DNA from: JAGAJR01 sp048463395
GTDB lineage: Bacteria; Pseudomonadota; Alphaproteobacteria; RF32; CAG-239
Assembly: GCA_048463395.1 (NCBI GenBank)
Contig: DBFWPL010000004.1
Location: forward strand, 20,815-84,814
Direction of reading: 5' to 3'
Length of the DNA: 64,000 bases
Shown: in pieces, positions 36,062-45,047 of the stretch
How positions within the stretch are numbered: the first letter of the stretch is position 1
Layout of the letters: each line of letters starts with the position of its first letter
Notes under the pieces: model-generated
The model's input: only the letters and a program-made list of their open reading frames with translations
Told to the model about the DNA's origin: nothing
The model's database searches: none
Position numbers and translations under genes: made by a program

Positions 36062-37237
36062 TTATTTTTGTTTTTCTGCCACAATACTCAAAATAACATC
36101 ACAAGCGTTCTCACTCGGAGTTTGAGCGGACATTCCCAGAATCTTGCGAACTTTATCAAAACCATCCATTTGTTTCTCGTACAAATCGCCTTTATCCAGC
36201 AAATCCAGCATATAGTTTTTAATATTTCCGCTCACACAGCGTTCTTGCAGCAATTCCGGAATAATTTCCCGCCCCAAAAGAATATTGGACAAATTAACGA
36301 ACTGAATATGCAAAAAACGACGAGCCAGCATTGCCGAAAAAGGAGAAACCTTATAAGCAATCACATGCGGAATATCGGCTATCGCCAATTCCAAAGTTAC
36401 CGTGCCCGAAGCGGCCACAGCCACTTCCGCAGCATTAAAAGCGTTATGTCTGTCCGCCTCTTCTTCCACCACCACAATCGGAAGCTTGGATTGAGATACC
36501 ATGCTTTTAACCCTTTGAGCGACCGTTTTAACCGTCGGAATAACAAAACAAAAACGATTATCTTCATTATAAACTTTCTGTGCCGCTTCCAAAAATACCG
36601 GCAACAGTCTGGCAACTTCATTATGCCGAGACCCCGGAAGCACAGCCATAATCCGCTTATCTTCGCCAATTCCGAACTTCTTGCGAAATTCTTCACCTTT
36701 GCCCTTAATAACATTGCTTTCAATAACCGGATGCCCGACAAACGTTGTTTCCAAACCATACGGTGTGAAATACTTTGGTTCTTGCGGCAAAAGCGTTAAC
36801 AAATGATCTACATATTTATACATGGTTCTGGCTCGTTTTTTCTTCCAAGCCCAAACTTGAGGAGCCACATAATGCACCTGCGGAATACCCAAATGTTTTT
36901 TTCTTAACGCCTTTTGTACCCGGGAGGCAAAACTCCAACTGTCAATCGTAATCACCACATCAGGCCGAACACGAACAATATCATCCACGGTTTCGCGAAT
37001 ATGCCGTAACACTTTCGGAATACTCGGAATAACCTCGGCCAATCCCATTATTGCCAAATCAGAAATATCAAACAGCGATTTCATCCCCTGTTTTTCCATG
37101 CTCTCGCCGCCGACACCAAAAAATTCAACATTGTCATCGGTTTTTTTTCGCATGGCTTTCATAAAACGAGAACCCAAAGCATCTCCGCTTGGCTCTCCGG
37201 CCACCAGATATATCTTCAGTTTTTTATTCACATTCAT
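36062..37237 (-). CDS. lpxB: Lipid-A-disaccharide synthase
   Basis: LpxB joins 2,3-diacylglucosamine-1-phosphate (lipid X) with its UDP form to make the lipid A disaccharide. The 391-residue GT-B protein starts IYLVAGEPSGDALGSRFMKAM. It has VHYVAPQVWAWKKKRARTM, TFVGHPVIES, AVLPGSRHNEVARLLP and SGTVTLELAIADIPHVIAYK, all family marks. It overlaps the end of lpxI by 14 bases, so they are coupled, and the pair provides successive steps. Confidence 0.97.
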   Translation of the reverse strand: MNVNKKLKIYLVAGEPSGDALGSRFMKAMRKKTDDNVEFFGVGGESMEKQGMKSLFDISDLAIMGLAEVIPSIPKVLRHIRETVDDIVRVRPDVVITIDSWSFASRVQKALRKKHLGIPQVHYVAPQVWAWKKKRARTMYKYVDHLLTLLPQEPKYFTPYGLETTFVGHPVIESNVIKGKGEEFRKKFGIGEDKRIMAVLPGSRHNEVARLLPVFLEAAQKVYNEDNRFCFVIPTVKTVAQRVKSMVSQSKLPIVVVEEEADRHNAFNAAEVAVAASGTVTLELAIADIPHVIAYKVSPFSAMLARRFLHIQFVNLSNILLGREIIPELLQERCVSGNIKNYMLDLLDKGDLYEKQMDGFDKVRKILGMSAQTPSENACDVILSIVAEKQK

Positions 37238-38060
37238 CCGGATTCACTCCTATAACGAACAATCCTAATTTATCCGCCTGTCGAATAACCTCTTTTTCAT
37301 CCACAATTAACCCGTTTCCGGCATGAACGGCAATGCCTCTCAAACCGCTTTCTTTGGCTCTCAACAGAGTTTGTACACCGATTGTCGGCAAATCAATCCG
37401 CATATCCTGCTGCGGCTTGCGAAGTTTGACCAAAACCCCGCCGTCTCCTTTGCGGCGATAATCTCCGCAACGGCAAAGCAAACCATCCGTTCCCTCAATT
37501 CCTTCCACACCAAGAACCAGCCCCTGCTGTACCACAACCGATTGCCCGACATCCAGACGCCCTAACGTCAAAGCAACCTCCACACCGCGTTTAATATCAG
37601 CCTTAGCCTGTTTATCCGGCTTGACTTTCCCGAGCACACCTTCTTTAACCAACAAATCCGGCATAACCTCATGAATCCCTCGAACAATAATACCTTCACC
37701 CTCGACTTCTTTGACAACGGCACGCAAAATACCGTCATCTCCCAAAGATTTCATCCCAATTTTGGCAAAAAAAGCCGTTGTCCGCAAATCCGGAACCAAA
37801 TCGGCAAAAGAGGGGCGCTTAATGGTTCCGATCATAACCACTTCCTGAACGGCCTCTTCCTTAAAACATTTAAAACCTGTTCCCGCCTGCCCTATTCTTA
37901 TCCATTGATGAGGAACACCTTCACTGACAATTTTCCTGTCAGCATTTCCTTCGATTCCCAAAACAAAAAATTCTCGTCCCATTTCTTGACAATGCTTAAT
38001 CAGCATCCCGGGAAGAGAACCGCCGCCGGCAATAATCCCTAACTTTTTCTGTCTACTCAT
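37224..38060 (-). CDS. lpxI: UDP-2,3-diacylglucosamine diphosphatase LpxI
   Basis: LpxI hydrolyses UDP-2,3-diacylglucosamine to lipid X. It replaces LpxH in alphaproteobacteria and is unrelated in fold. The 278-residue protein opens LGIIAGGGSLPGMLIKHCQ. It continues with VVMIGTIKRPSFADLVPDLRT, LGDDGILRAVVKEVEGEGI and LPTIGVQTLLRAKESGLRGIAVHAG, as in the DUF1009/LpxI family. Its position between lpxA and lpxB is classical. It is preceded by a long hairpin (38078-38200). Confidence 0.95.
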   Translation of the reverse strand: MSRQKKLGIIAGGGSLPGMLIKHCQEMGREFFVLGIEGNADRKIVSEGVPHQWIRIGQAGTGFKCFKEEAVQEVVMIGTIKRPSFADLVPDLRTTAFFAKIGMKSLGDDGILRAVVKEVEGEGIIVRGIHEVMPDLLVKEGVLGKVKPDKQAKADIKRGVEVALTLGRLDVGQSVVVQQGLVLGVEGIEGTDGLLCRCGDYRRKGDGGVLVKLRKPQQDMRIDLPTIGVQTLLRAKESGLRGIAVHAGNGLIVDEKEVIRQADKLGLFVIGVNPDECE

Positions 38061-38077
38061 AAATACCCCTTTAAACT

Positions 38078-38200
38078 AAATAAATCATTTTAGAGAGATA
38101 GACAGAGCGATTTTAACAGCGAAAAAAATTTTAGTGTACAAAGACGCACATGAATTTTTTGAGACTGGAAAAAATCGCTCTAGATACTCTATTAAATGAT
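38078..38200. repeat. Long hairpin with conserved 49-base core, copy 1 (between lpxA and lpxI)
   Basis: The core at 38119-38167 matches 40736-40784 at 46 of 49 positions. It folds as AAAAAATT/AATTTTTT around GTGTAC/GCACAT. The outer stem AGAGCGATTTT (38104-38114) pairs perfectly with AAAATCGCTCT (38171-38181). A further pairing AAATCATTTTA / TAAATGATTT reaches the lpxA stop. The outer stem sequence differs from copy 2 but stays complementary. Confidence 0.75.
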
Positions 38201-38998
38201 TTATTCTGCGGTCATGATATTGCGACGCCCAGCCAAAGCCTCGTCAATGAACTTGATTTGTTCCATAATCATCTCATTGTCTTTGTATTTTTCATGAGCT
38301 TTTTCCAAACGGGTAACAAAATTATCTTCCTTGCCTTTGAAAATATACATATAAGCACGAGTAATGGATTTAATCACGGATTCTTCAAAACCGCTGCGTT
38401 TCAGACCGATAACATTTAAGCCGCGTAATTTTCCGCGTTCACCGACAACAATACCGAAAGGAATAACATCGCGGTCGACACCTGACAAACCGCCAATCAT
38501 GGCTTTACGGCCGATACGACAAAACTGGTGAACGGCACAGTTACCACCCAAGATAGCCCCGTCTCCGACACGAACATGACCACCGATAACCGCATTGTTG
38601 GTCATAATCACATTATTGCCGACGACGCAATCGTGAGCAACGTGAGAGTTAATCATAAACATACAATCATTGCCGACCGTTGTTGTAAAATGTTCTTTCG
38701 GCGTGCCGGCATGCATGGTAACATTTTCACGGATAATATTGTTTTTGCCGATAATCAACTTGGCTTCAGACTTAAATTCATTGCCGTGATCCTGCGGACC
38801 GGCTCCCAATACAGCTCCCGGAAAAACAATTGTTCCTTCTCCGACAGTCGTATCACCCATAACGGTAACTCTGCCCAAAAGCTGAACATTCTCGCCGATT
38901 TTTGCCCGAGAACTGACCCAGCACAAAGGCCCGATTTTCGCACTTGCGGCAATTTGAGCACCGTCTTCAACGACTGCTGTAGGATGAATATTAGTCAT
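38201..38998 (-). CDS. lpxA: UDP-N-acetylglucosamine acyltransferase
   Basis: LpxA starts lipid A synthesis by adding a 3-hydroxyacyl chain from ACP to UDP-GlcNAc. The 265-residue protein is a left-handed beta-helix of hexapeptide repeats, beginning IHPTAVVEDGAQIAASAKIGP. The catalytic-His region is CMFMINSHVAHDCVVGNNVIMTNN, and the family segment GGLSGVDRDVIPFGIVVGERGKLRGLN is present. A helical C-terminal domain follows. An intrinsic terminator lies between fabZ and this gene, so it probably has its own promoter. Confidence 0.97.
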   Translation of the reverse strand: MTNIHPTAVVEDGAQIAASAKIGPLCWVSSRAKIGENVQLLGRVTVMGDTTVGEGTIVFPGAVLGAGPQDHGNEFKSEAKLIIGKNNIIRENVTMHAGTPKEHFTTTVGNDCMFMINSHVAHDCVVGNNVIMTNNAVIGGHVRVGDGAILGGNCAVHQFCRIGRKAMIGGLSGVDRDVIPFGIVVGERGKLRGLNVIGLKRSGFEESVIKSITRAYMYIFKGKEDNFVTRLEKAHEKYKDNEMIMEQIKFIDEALAGRRNIMTAE

Positions 38999-39100
38999 AA
39001 AAATTTTCCCTTTCTATAAAGTTGATTTATTGTTAATGATAATAAAATAACCAAATTTAATTGCAATGTAAAAACACAAAAACCTACAAGTTATTACAAA

Positions 39101-39126
39101 AAAGCCCCGTAAAAACGGGGCTTTTT
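39101..39126. terminator. Terminator-like hairpin between fabZ and lpxA
   Basis: AAAAGCCCCGT/ACGGGGCTTTTT with loop AAAA; T-run on both strands. It lies inside the lipid A gene series. Confidence 0.8.
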
Positions 39127-39144
39127 CATTCTTAAAATAAAGAA

Positions 39145-39594
39145 CTATTCAACAATCATTGCCGTAAATTCAGCTTCGCTGACAACCTGTCCGTCAACTC
39201 TCGTTTCTCCCCTGAAAACAAATACATTACGACGGGCTTTAATCTTTTCAACGTGCATTTTCAGCTGATCACCCGGCTTCACCGGCTTACGGAATTTAAC
39301 GCCGTCAATAGACATAAAGAAAACACCTTTTTTATTTTCTTTATAGTTTTCGGCTCCCGCAATAACCAATGCACCTGCCGTCTGAGCCATAGCCTCGATT
39401 TGCAATACCCCCGGCATGACCGGATTACCGGGGAAATGCCCCTGAAAGAACTCTTCATTCATTGTAACATTTTTCAAGCCGACGCCTTTTTCGCCCGGAA
39501 CTTCAACTTCCAATCTGTCCACCAGCAAAAACGGGTATCTGTGAGGAAGCATATCCATAATTTCTTCAACTTGATAAATTTTATTTTCAGACAT
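39145..39594 (-). CDS. fabZ: 3-hydroxyacyl-[ACP] dehydratase FabZ
   Basis: FabZ dehydrates 3-hydroxyacyl-ACP in fatty acid elongation, and competes with LpxA/LpxD for the same substrate. The 149-residue hot-dog protein has MLPHRYPFLLVDRLE (catalytic His) and GHFPGNPVMPGVLQIEAMAQTAG (catalytic Glu). The position between lpxD and lpxA is standard. Confidence 0.97.
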   Translation of the reverse strand: MSENKIYQVEEIMDMLPHRYPFLLVDRLEVEVPGEKGVGLKNVTMNEEFFQGHFPGNPVMPGVLQIEAMAQTAGALVIAGAENYKENKKGVFFMSIDGVKFRKPVKPGDQLKMHVEKIKARRNVFVFRGETRVDGQVVSEAEFTAMIVE

Positions 39595-39659
39595 TAGTTT
39601 TTTCCTTTGTAATTAAAATAAACTTTTTTACAAAAAATCCCTTTTTTGTAAAACCTAAA

Positions 39660-40673
39660 TTATTTTTTTGTGCTTTTTTGAATAAAAGAAACCTGACGCA
39701 TAAAGTCTTTAATCGGAACGGCCGGATATCCCATAACCACGCTCCCCGGCTCAATATCCCGCATAATACCGGACTGAGCTCCGATTTGAGCTCCGCTGCC
39801 GATATTCAAATGGTCGGCAAAACCGGTCTGCCCACCGCAAACAACATAATCGCCAAACGTACAGCTTCCGGCAATACCTGTCTGAGAAACTACGACACAG
39901 CCTTTACCCAACTTATCGTTATGGGCAATCTGAACCAGATTGTCAATCCGGCAGCCGTCGCCGATAACCGTATCGTCCAAAGCTCCGCGGTCAATACAAG
40001 TGTTGGCTCCGACTTCGACATCATTGCCGATAATAACCAAACCGACTTGAGGGATTCTCTTGTGCTGACCGGCAACCATCATAAAACCAAACCCGTCCTG
40101 ACCAATTCTTGCTCCGCTGAAAATGTAACAATTGCTTCCCATCCGGCAGTAAGAAATATGTGCTCCGACCCCGATACGGTTATTATCGCCGATAACGCAT
40201 CCCTGATCAATAACGGCATTATGCTCAATGACACAGTTTTTGCCTATTTTAACATCTTTCCCGATAACAACATTTTCACCGACAAAACAATTTTCGCCGA
40301 TAATGGCAGAAGGATGAATACGAGCGGAAGAAGATGTGTTCGGTTGAGGATGTTTTTCCGAATACAAAAGACTGTTCAATTTCAAAAAAGCCAATTTCGG
40401 ATTTGCCGCCGTTAAAACAATAACATTCGCAGGAACAAAAGAAGCCAAATCTTCTGTGGTAATACAAGCCGTTGCTTTAATATTTGCAGCTTTTTCTTTG
40501 GCTTTTTTATCATAGAAAAAACAAATTTCTCCCTCTCCGGCATTTTCCATGGAAGCAATATCCTTTATCTCCACGATTGACTTGCCGGCATCCGCCAACT
40601 TCGCTTCACAAGACTCTGCAATCTTCTGTAAAGTAAACGGACCGTTGTTGTTATAGAAATTTGTATCAACCAT
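39660..40673 (-). CDS. lpxD: UDP-3-O-(3-hydroxyacyl)glucosamine N-acyltransferase
   Basis: LpxD adds the second hydroxyacyl chain in lipid A synthesis. The 337-residue protein has an N-terminal uridine-binding domain (residues 1-100; ENAGEGEICFFYDKKA). Hexapeptide repeats start at IHPSAIIGENCFVGENVVIG. The catalytic-His region is IDNLVQIAHNDKLGKGCVVVSQTGIAGSC. A short C-terminal helix follows. It lies 146 bp downstream of bamA, with hairpin copy 2 in the gap. Confidence 0.96.
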   Translation of the reverse strand: MVDTNFYNNNGPFTLQKIAESCEAKLADAGKSIVEIKDIASMENAGEGEICFFYDKKAKEKAANIKATACITTEDLASFVPANVIVLTAANPKLAFLKLNSLLYSEKHPQPNTSSSARIHPSAIIGENCFVGENVVIGKDVKIGKNCVIEHNAVIDQGCVIGDNNRIGVGAHISYCRMGSNCYIFSGARIGQDGFGFMMVAGQHKRIPQVGLVIIGNDVEVGANTCIDRGALDDTVIGDGCRIDNLVQIAHNDKLGKGCVVVSQTGIAGSCTFGDYVVCGGQTGFADHLNIGSGAQIGAQSGIMRDIEPGSVVMGYPAVPIKDFMRQVSFIQKSTKK

Positions 40674-40703
40674 ATTTTTGCTCCTTTAAAATTAGATAAA
40701 ATA

Positions 40704-40816
40704 TGATGTGTGAGCCTGATAACGTTATTTTGAAAGCGAGAAAAATTTTAGTGTACAAAGACGTACATGAATTTTTCGAGACTGCACAAAATGACGCTAG
40801 CAGGCCACAAAGCATA
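40704..40816. repeat. Long hairpin with conserved 49-base core, copy 2 (between bamA and lpxD)
   Basis: The core at 40736-40784 is 46/49 identical to copy 1. Two of its three differences restore or keep pairing: core position 5 with 42 changes A-T to G-C, and position 29 turns a mismatch into a pair. The outer stem CGTTATTTTG (40723-40732) pairs with CAAAATGACG (40787-40796), and GCCTG (40714-40718) with CAGGC (40801-40805). The outer sequences differ from copy 1. Confidence 0.75.
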
Positions 40817-40819
40817 TTT

Positions 40820-43084
40820 TTAGAGGCGGGTACCGAAATTCAACCGAAAAGCCTCTGTCTTGTCATACTTCTCTTTAACAATCGGGAAAGCAATGTCAAC
40901 ATCGATTTGCCCCATCGGCGACATCCAACCGAAACCAAAACCGGCAGCCACACGAGGAGATGACGAATATTCGACAAGATCCCTGTCGATATTGTCAGGC
41001 TTACCCAACATACCCATATCAACAAAAGTACGTCCCTTAATGCCTAATTCATCCAAACCGATAGGGAAAGACATCTCGGCTCCTGAATAAACCATCCAGT
41101 TACCGCCTAAAGCGTCATCCGTATATTTATCACGGGCACCGATACCGCCGAACTCAAAACCTCTCAGTGTCGAACCGCCCAGATAATATCTGTTCATCAA
41201 ACGGACGTCTTTGCCGCCGTAACCGGTAATATAACCGCCGTTAACAAAGAACTTAAAAGTATAGTAATCGGCAAGAGTATAGTAGGTATAAGCCTTGGCA
41301 TCGAATTTCAGGAACTTTTCATCCCCGCCGGCTCCGGCAACATCATTGCCAAAGGACAAATAATACCCCTCTTTCGGATTAACGGCACTGTCCCTCTTAT
41401 CATAAATCGTCGTCTGTCCGATGATGGAACCGGTATAAGAGCCTTCTTCGTCCTTGATATACTGGGAAGCATCATGGGCAACATTGCTGATTTTATCCTT
41501 CCGCAGCGTATATCTTGCATACTGAGACAGATCATCGGTATAATTCCATCCCAAACGAATGCGACCGCCCGTGCTTTCGCTGTCATAAGAACCTTCATCC
41601 TGATAGTCTTCTTCGGTACGGAACACATCCACGCCGGCACTCAGACGTCTGCCGAGGAAGTACGGTTCGGTAAAGCTCAGATTATATTCGGAAGCACGTT
41701 GGGAAATTCCGGCATCCAAAGACAACTGCTGCCCTTTACCTTGGAAATTGTTCTCAGTTACGCCGGTTCTGATTAAAGCACCATTGACCGTAGAATAACC
41801 CACACCGACATTAAAGTAACCGGTGGATTTTTCCTGAACATTAACATTCAAATCAGCCTTGTTTCCGTCTTCTGTCGGAACCGTATCAATATCTACCTTG
41901 CTGAAATAATTCAGGTTTTCGACATTGCGACGACTGGCTCTCAGTTTCGCGGCATTGAAAGCATCGCCTTCGTCTATTCTGAACTCACGGCGAATAACAT
42001 CATCCTGTGTTCTGTCGTTTCCGGTAATGTTAATCCGGTTAATAAACACGCGATCTCCTTCTTTAATGTCAAAAGTAACGTCAATTTCGCCCGTTTCCAA
42101 ATTTTTGTTCAAATCAGGAACCACATCGACAAAAGCAAAACCGTCTTTACCGAGTTCTTCCGTCAGGGCATACACGCTTTTTTCAACCAAATCGGCGTTA
42201 TACCAGTCATCTTTTTCAAACAGAACTTCTTTGTACATCGGTTCGACATTCACTTCGCTGATCTCAGAATTAATGGTAATATCTTTAATTTTATAACGTT
42301 TGCCTTCATCCAAAACATAAGTCAAAACAAAAGACTTCTTATCCGGACTCAGCTCAGCCACAGCCGAAACAACGCGGAAATCGGCATAACCGTGCTTCAG
42401 ATAAAAACGACGCAGCAATTCCTTGTCATAGTTTGTCTTTTCGGGATCATAATTTTCAGAGCTGGAAAAAATCCTGTACCAGCGGCTTTCCTTACTCATA
42501 ATTTCGCCTTGCAAGTCCTCATCGGAATAATGGCTGTTGCCGACAAAATTCACTTTATCAATACTGGCGGCAGGACCTTCGTCAATTTCAAAAATCAAAT
42601 CCACACGGTTTTGATCTCTGTTAATAATCTTCGGCTCAACCACTACGGCATAACGACCGGAACGTTTATAGACTTCCAAAATTCGTTTCACATCTTCCTG
42701 AACTTTCGCCCGACTGTAAATAGAACGCGGAGCCAGTTGAACTTCGGATTCCAGAATTTTATCGTCAATCTTGTCATTACCGTCAAAAACACGTTTATTG
42801 ACTATCGGATTCTCAACAATTTTAATAATAAGCAAACCATTGCTGCTGACATCAAACACCACGTCGGCAAACAATCCGGTTGCATAAAGCTGTTTTAAGG
42901 AAGCATCCAGTTTTTCCTGAGACACGGCACGTCCTTTTTGAACATCCAGATAAGACAGAACAGTCTCCTGCTCCACTCTTTGCAGTCCGTTTACCTGAAT
43001 ATCCCGAACATAAACTGCAGACGCTTGAACATCAAACGTCGTCAAGATTCCCCAAAGAATAGTCCATAAACATAATTTTTTCAT
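40820..43084 (-). CDS. bamA: Outer membrane protein assembly factor BamA
   Basis: BamA is the core of the machine that inserts beta-barrel proteins. The 754-residue precursor has a signal peptide (residues 1-23, MKKLCLWTILWGILTTFDVQA). Five POTRA domains follow to about residue 420, starting VYVRDIQVNGLQRVEQETVLSYL. The C-terminal barrel has the STGYFNVGVGYSTVNGA start, GGSTLRGFE (the conserved RGF motif), and ends in FRLNFGTRL with an aromatic/hydrophobic pattern. It follows rseP by 28 bp. A skp gene, often next, is absent. Confidence 0.97.
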   Translation of the reverse strand: MKKLCLWTILWGILTTFDVQASAVYVRDIQVNGLQRVEQETVLSYLDVQKGRAVSQEKLDASLKQLYATGLFADVVFDVSSNGLLIIKIVENPIVNKRVFDGNDKIDDKILESEVQLAPRSIYSRAKVQEDVKRILEVYKRSGRYAVVVEPKIINRDQNRVDLIFEIDEGPAASIDKVNFVGNSHYSDEDLQGEIMSKESRWYRIFSSSENYDPEKTNYDKELLRRFYLKHGYADFRVVSAVAELSPDKKSFVLTYVLDEGKRYKIKDITINSEISEVNVEPMYKEVLFEKDDWYNADLVEKSVYALTEELGKDGFAFVDVVPDLNKNLETGEIDVTFDIKEGDRVFINRINITGNDRTQDDVIRREFRIDEGDAFNAAKLRASRRNVENLNYFSKVDIDTVPTEDGNKADLNVNVQEKSTGYFNVGVGYSTVNGALIRTGVTENNFQGKGQQLSLDAGISQRASEYNLSFTEPYFLGRRLSAGVDVFRTEEDYQDEGSYDSESTGGRIRLGWNYTDDLSQYARYTLRKDKISNVAHDASQYIKDEEGSYTGSIIGQTTIYDKRDSAVNPKEGYYLSFGNDVAGAGGDEKFLKFDAKAYTYYTLADYYTFKFFVNGGYITGYGGKDVRLMNRYYLGGSTLRGFEFGGIGARDKYTDDALGGNWMVYSGAEMSFPIGLDELGIKGRTFVDMGMLGKPDNIDRDLVEYSSSPRVAAGFGFGWMSPMGQIDVDIAFPIVKEKYDKTEAFRLNFGTRL

Positions 43085-43112
43085 AGGTACAATCCCTTAA
43101 AAACAAGCCTGC

Positions 43113-44246
43113 CTAAGCAAACCATCTGTGAAATAAACGAACAAAATCATTCCATGTGGCAAAAACCATCAAAGCCACAATCAAGGCAAAGCCGAGTTTA
43201 AACAAAACATCTTTGATCTGATTGCTGATTTCTCTGCCGGTAACGATTTCAATCACATACAAAACAACATGCCCGCCATCCAAAACCGGAATTGGGAACA
43301 AGTTAATCAATCCCAGATTAATGGAAAGCAATGCCATAAACACCATAAAATCCAAAACACCGTTTTGTTTGGAAATATCTCCGGTCATCTCGGCGATACG
43401 AATAATTCCGCCCAGTTCTTCCCCGCTGCGTTTTCCGGTAATCATCTGTCCGACACCACGCAATGTGGCCGCCGTAATATCCCAAGTTTCAATTGAAGCG
43501 TTTTTGAAAGCGTTCCACAAAGAAAGCTTCTGATATTCTATCTCAATAACGTTAACCGACTTAACCCCCAGCATCGGACGTTTGCTGATTGTCCCGTCCA
43601 CACCGGAAACTTCCAACTCCTTTAATTTGAAGTTCAACACCAAAGGCTGCTCGTTTCTTAAAAGCTCGACCTCAACATTACCATCGGTAACCAAATCCAC
43701 TTCACGGCGAATATCGTCAAAATGTTCAACTTTATGCCCGTTAATCGTCAAAATACGGTCATTAGCCTGAATACCAGCTTCTGCGGCAGCACTGTCGGGA
43801 AAAACTTCGCCGACGACGGGAGGAAAACTTATTTTTCCCAAAAAGAAAAAAATACCTGTAAATACCAAAATGGCAAAAATATAGTTAGCCCCCGGACCGG
43901 CCAAAGCAATTGCCAGCTTTTTATAAGGATTTTGAAAATTAAAAGCATGTTTTTTTTCTTCTTCCGTCAATTCGGCAGCCTTTTCGTCAGCCGTGGAAGA
44001 AGAAGCATCACCATCACCGAGAAACTGGCAATACCCGCCCAAAGGCACTGCGGAAATACGCCAATTAGTTCCGTACTTGTCTGTCTTGCTCCACAAAACC
44101 TTACCGAAACCAATCGAAAAAGCCTCCACGCGGACACCGGTCATTCTCGCAACCAGAAAATGCCCGAATTCATGAACAAAAACCAATATGCCCAAAAGAA
44201 CGACAAAAGGCACAATATAATAAACAGCATTAATTAACCAATCCAT
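43113..44246 (-). CDS. rseP: Site-2 intramembrane metalloprotease RseP
   Basis: RseP cleaves membrane-bound anti-sigma factors and signal-peptide remnants. The 377-residue protein has HEFGH (catalytic HExxH) in the first membrane segment near residue 25. A PDZ domain is near residues 140-220 (FPDSAAAEAGIQANDRILTINGHKVEHFDDI). PVLDGGHVVLYVIE supplies the second metal motif (LDG), with three to four further membrane segments. dxr, often found between cdsA and rseP, is not there; the gap to cdsA is nine bases. Confidence 0.95.
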   Translation of the reverse strand: MDWLINAVYYIVPFVVLLGILVFVHEFGHFLVARMTGVRVEAFSIGFGKVLWSKTDKYGTNWRISAVPLGGYCQFLGDGDASSSTADEKAAELTEEEKKHAFNFQNPYKKLAIALAGPGANYIFAILVFTGIFFFLGKISFPPVVGEVFPDSAAAEAGIQANDRILTINGHKVEHFDDIRREVDLVTDGNVEVELLRNEQPLVLNFKLKELEVSGVDGTISKRPMLGVKSVNVIEIEYQKLSLWNAFKNASIETWDITAATLRGVGQMITGKRSGEELGGIIRIAEMTGDISKQNGVLDFMVFMALLSINLGLINLFPIPVLDGGHVVLYVIEIVTGREISNQIKDVLFKLGFALIVALMVFATWNDFVRLFHRWFA

Positions 44247-44255
44247 TTTCTTACC

Positions 44256-45047
44256 TTAACCTAAAAACATCATACCATACTTAAACAATAAAACGACAAA
44301 AGGAGCCGCAAAAATCAAACCGTCAACACGATCAAAAACACCGCCGTGCCCCGGTATCAAATTGCTGGAATCTTTAATTCCCAAACTTCTTTTGATATGA
44401 GATTCAAACAAATCTCCGATTTGGGCGATAACGGCAATAACCGCACCCAAAACAGCATAAATGAAATGATTTCCGTATGCCCCGAAAACATTTGAAAAAA
44501 TAAGGCTGATAATAACCGCAAACATCATTCCGCCAATCAACCCCGACCAAGTCTTGTTCGGGCTGATTTTAGGAGCCAGTTTCGGACCTTTCAGCGTGGA
44601 ACCCACGACATACCCCCCGATATCCATTCCCCAAACCATCAACACATACCAAATTGTTGTTGTGAAACCGACTGTATTATACAACCAAACCAAAGAACCT
44701 ATTCCAACCGAAATATAAGACACCCCGAGAGTAAGCAGATTTCTGCGGCCCTCTCCTTTAGCCTTAATCCAAACTAAAACGGAAGCTCCGACAACAACCA
44801 ATGCTATCATATACGGACAAATCATCAAAACGGCGGCAGCCAATGCGGTAACATAACAAATCACATAAACCGAAGCCCCCCGATGAGGAACCATATTGTC
44901 CCATTCCCAACAAAGCATAGCTCCGGCAACCAAGGCTAAAACATTCAGATAAGGATGCCCGAGATAAAGAATCCCAATTGTCAGAGGAGCCAATACAAGA
45001 GCGGTTAATGTCCTCTTGACTAAAGAGCTTTTCTTAGACTTTCCCAT
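44256..45047 (-). CDS. cdsA: Phosphatidate cytidylyltransferase
   Basis: CdsA makes CDP-diacylglycerol for phospholipid synthesis at the inner membrane. The 263-residue protein has about seven membrane segments. The family signature lies near residues 215-245 (LFESHIKRSLGIKDSSNLIPGHGGVFDRVDGL), and PKISPNKTWSGLIGG is also present. It overlaps uppS by 14 bases, so the two are coupled. Confidence 0.95.
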   Translation of the reverse strand: MGKSKKSSLVKRTLTALVLAPLTIGILYLGHPYLNVLALVAGAMLCWEWDNMVPHRGASVYVICYVTALAAAVLMICPYMIALVVVGASVLVWIKAKGEGRRNLLTLGVSYISVGIGSLVWLYNTVGFTTTIWYVLMVWGMDIGGYVVGSTLKGPKLAPKISPNKTWSGLIGGMMFAVIISLIFSNVFGAYGNHFIYAVLGAVIAVIAQIGDLFESHIKRSLGIKDSSNLIPGHGGVFDRVDGLIFAAPFVVLLFKYGMMFLG

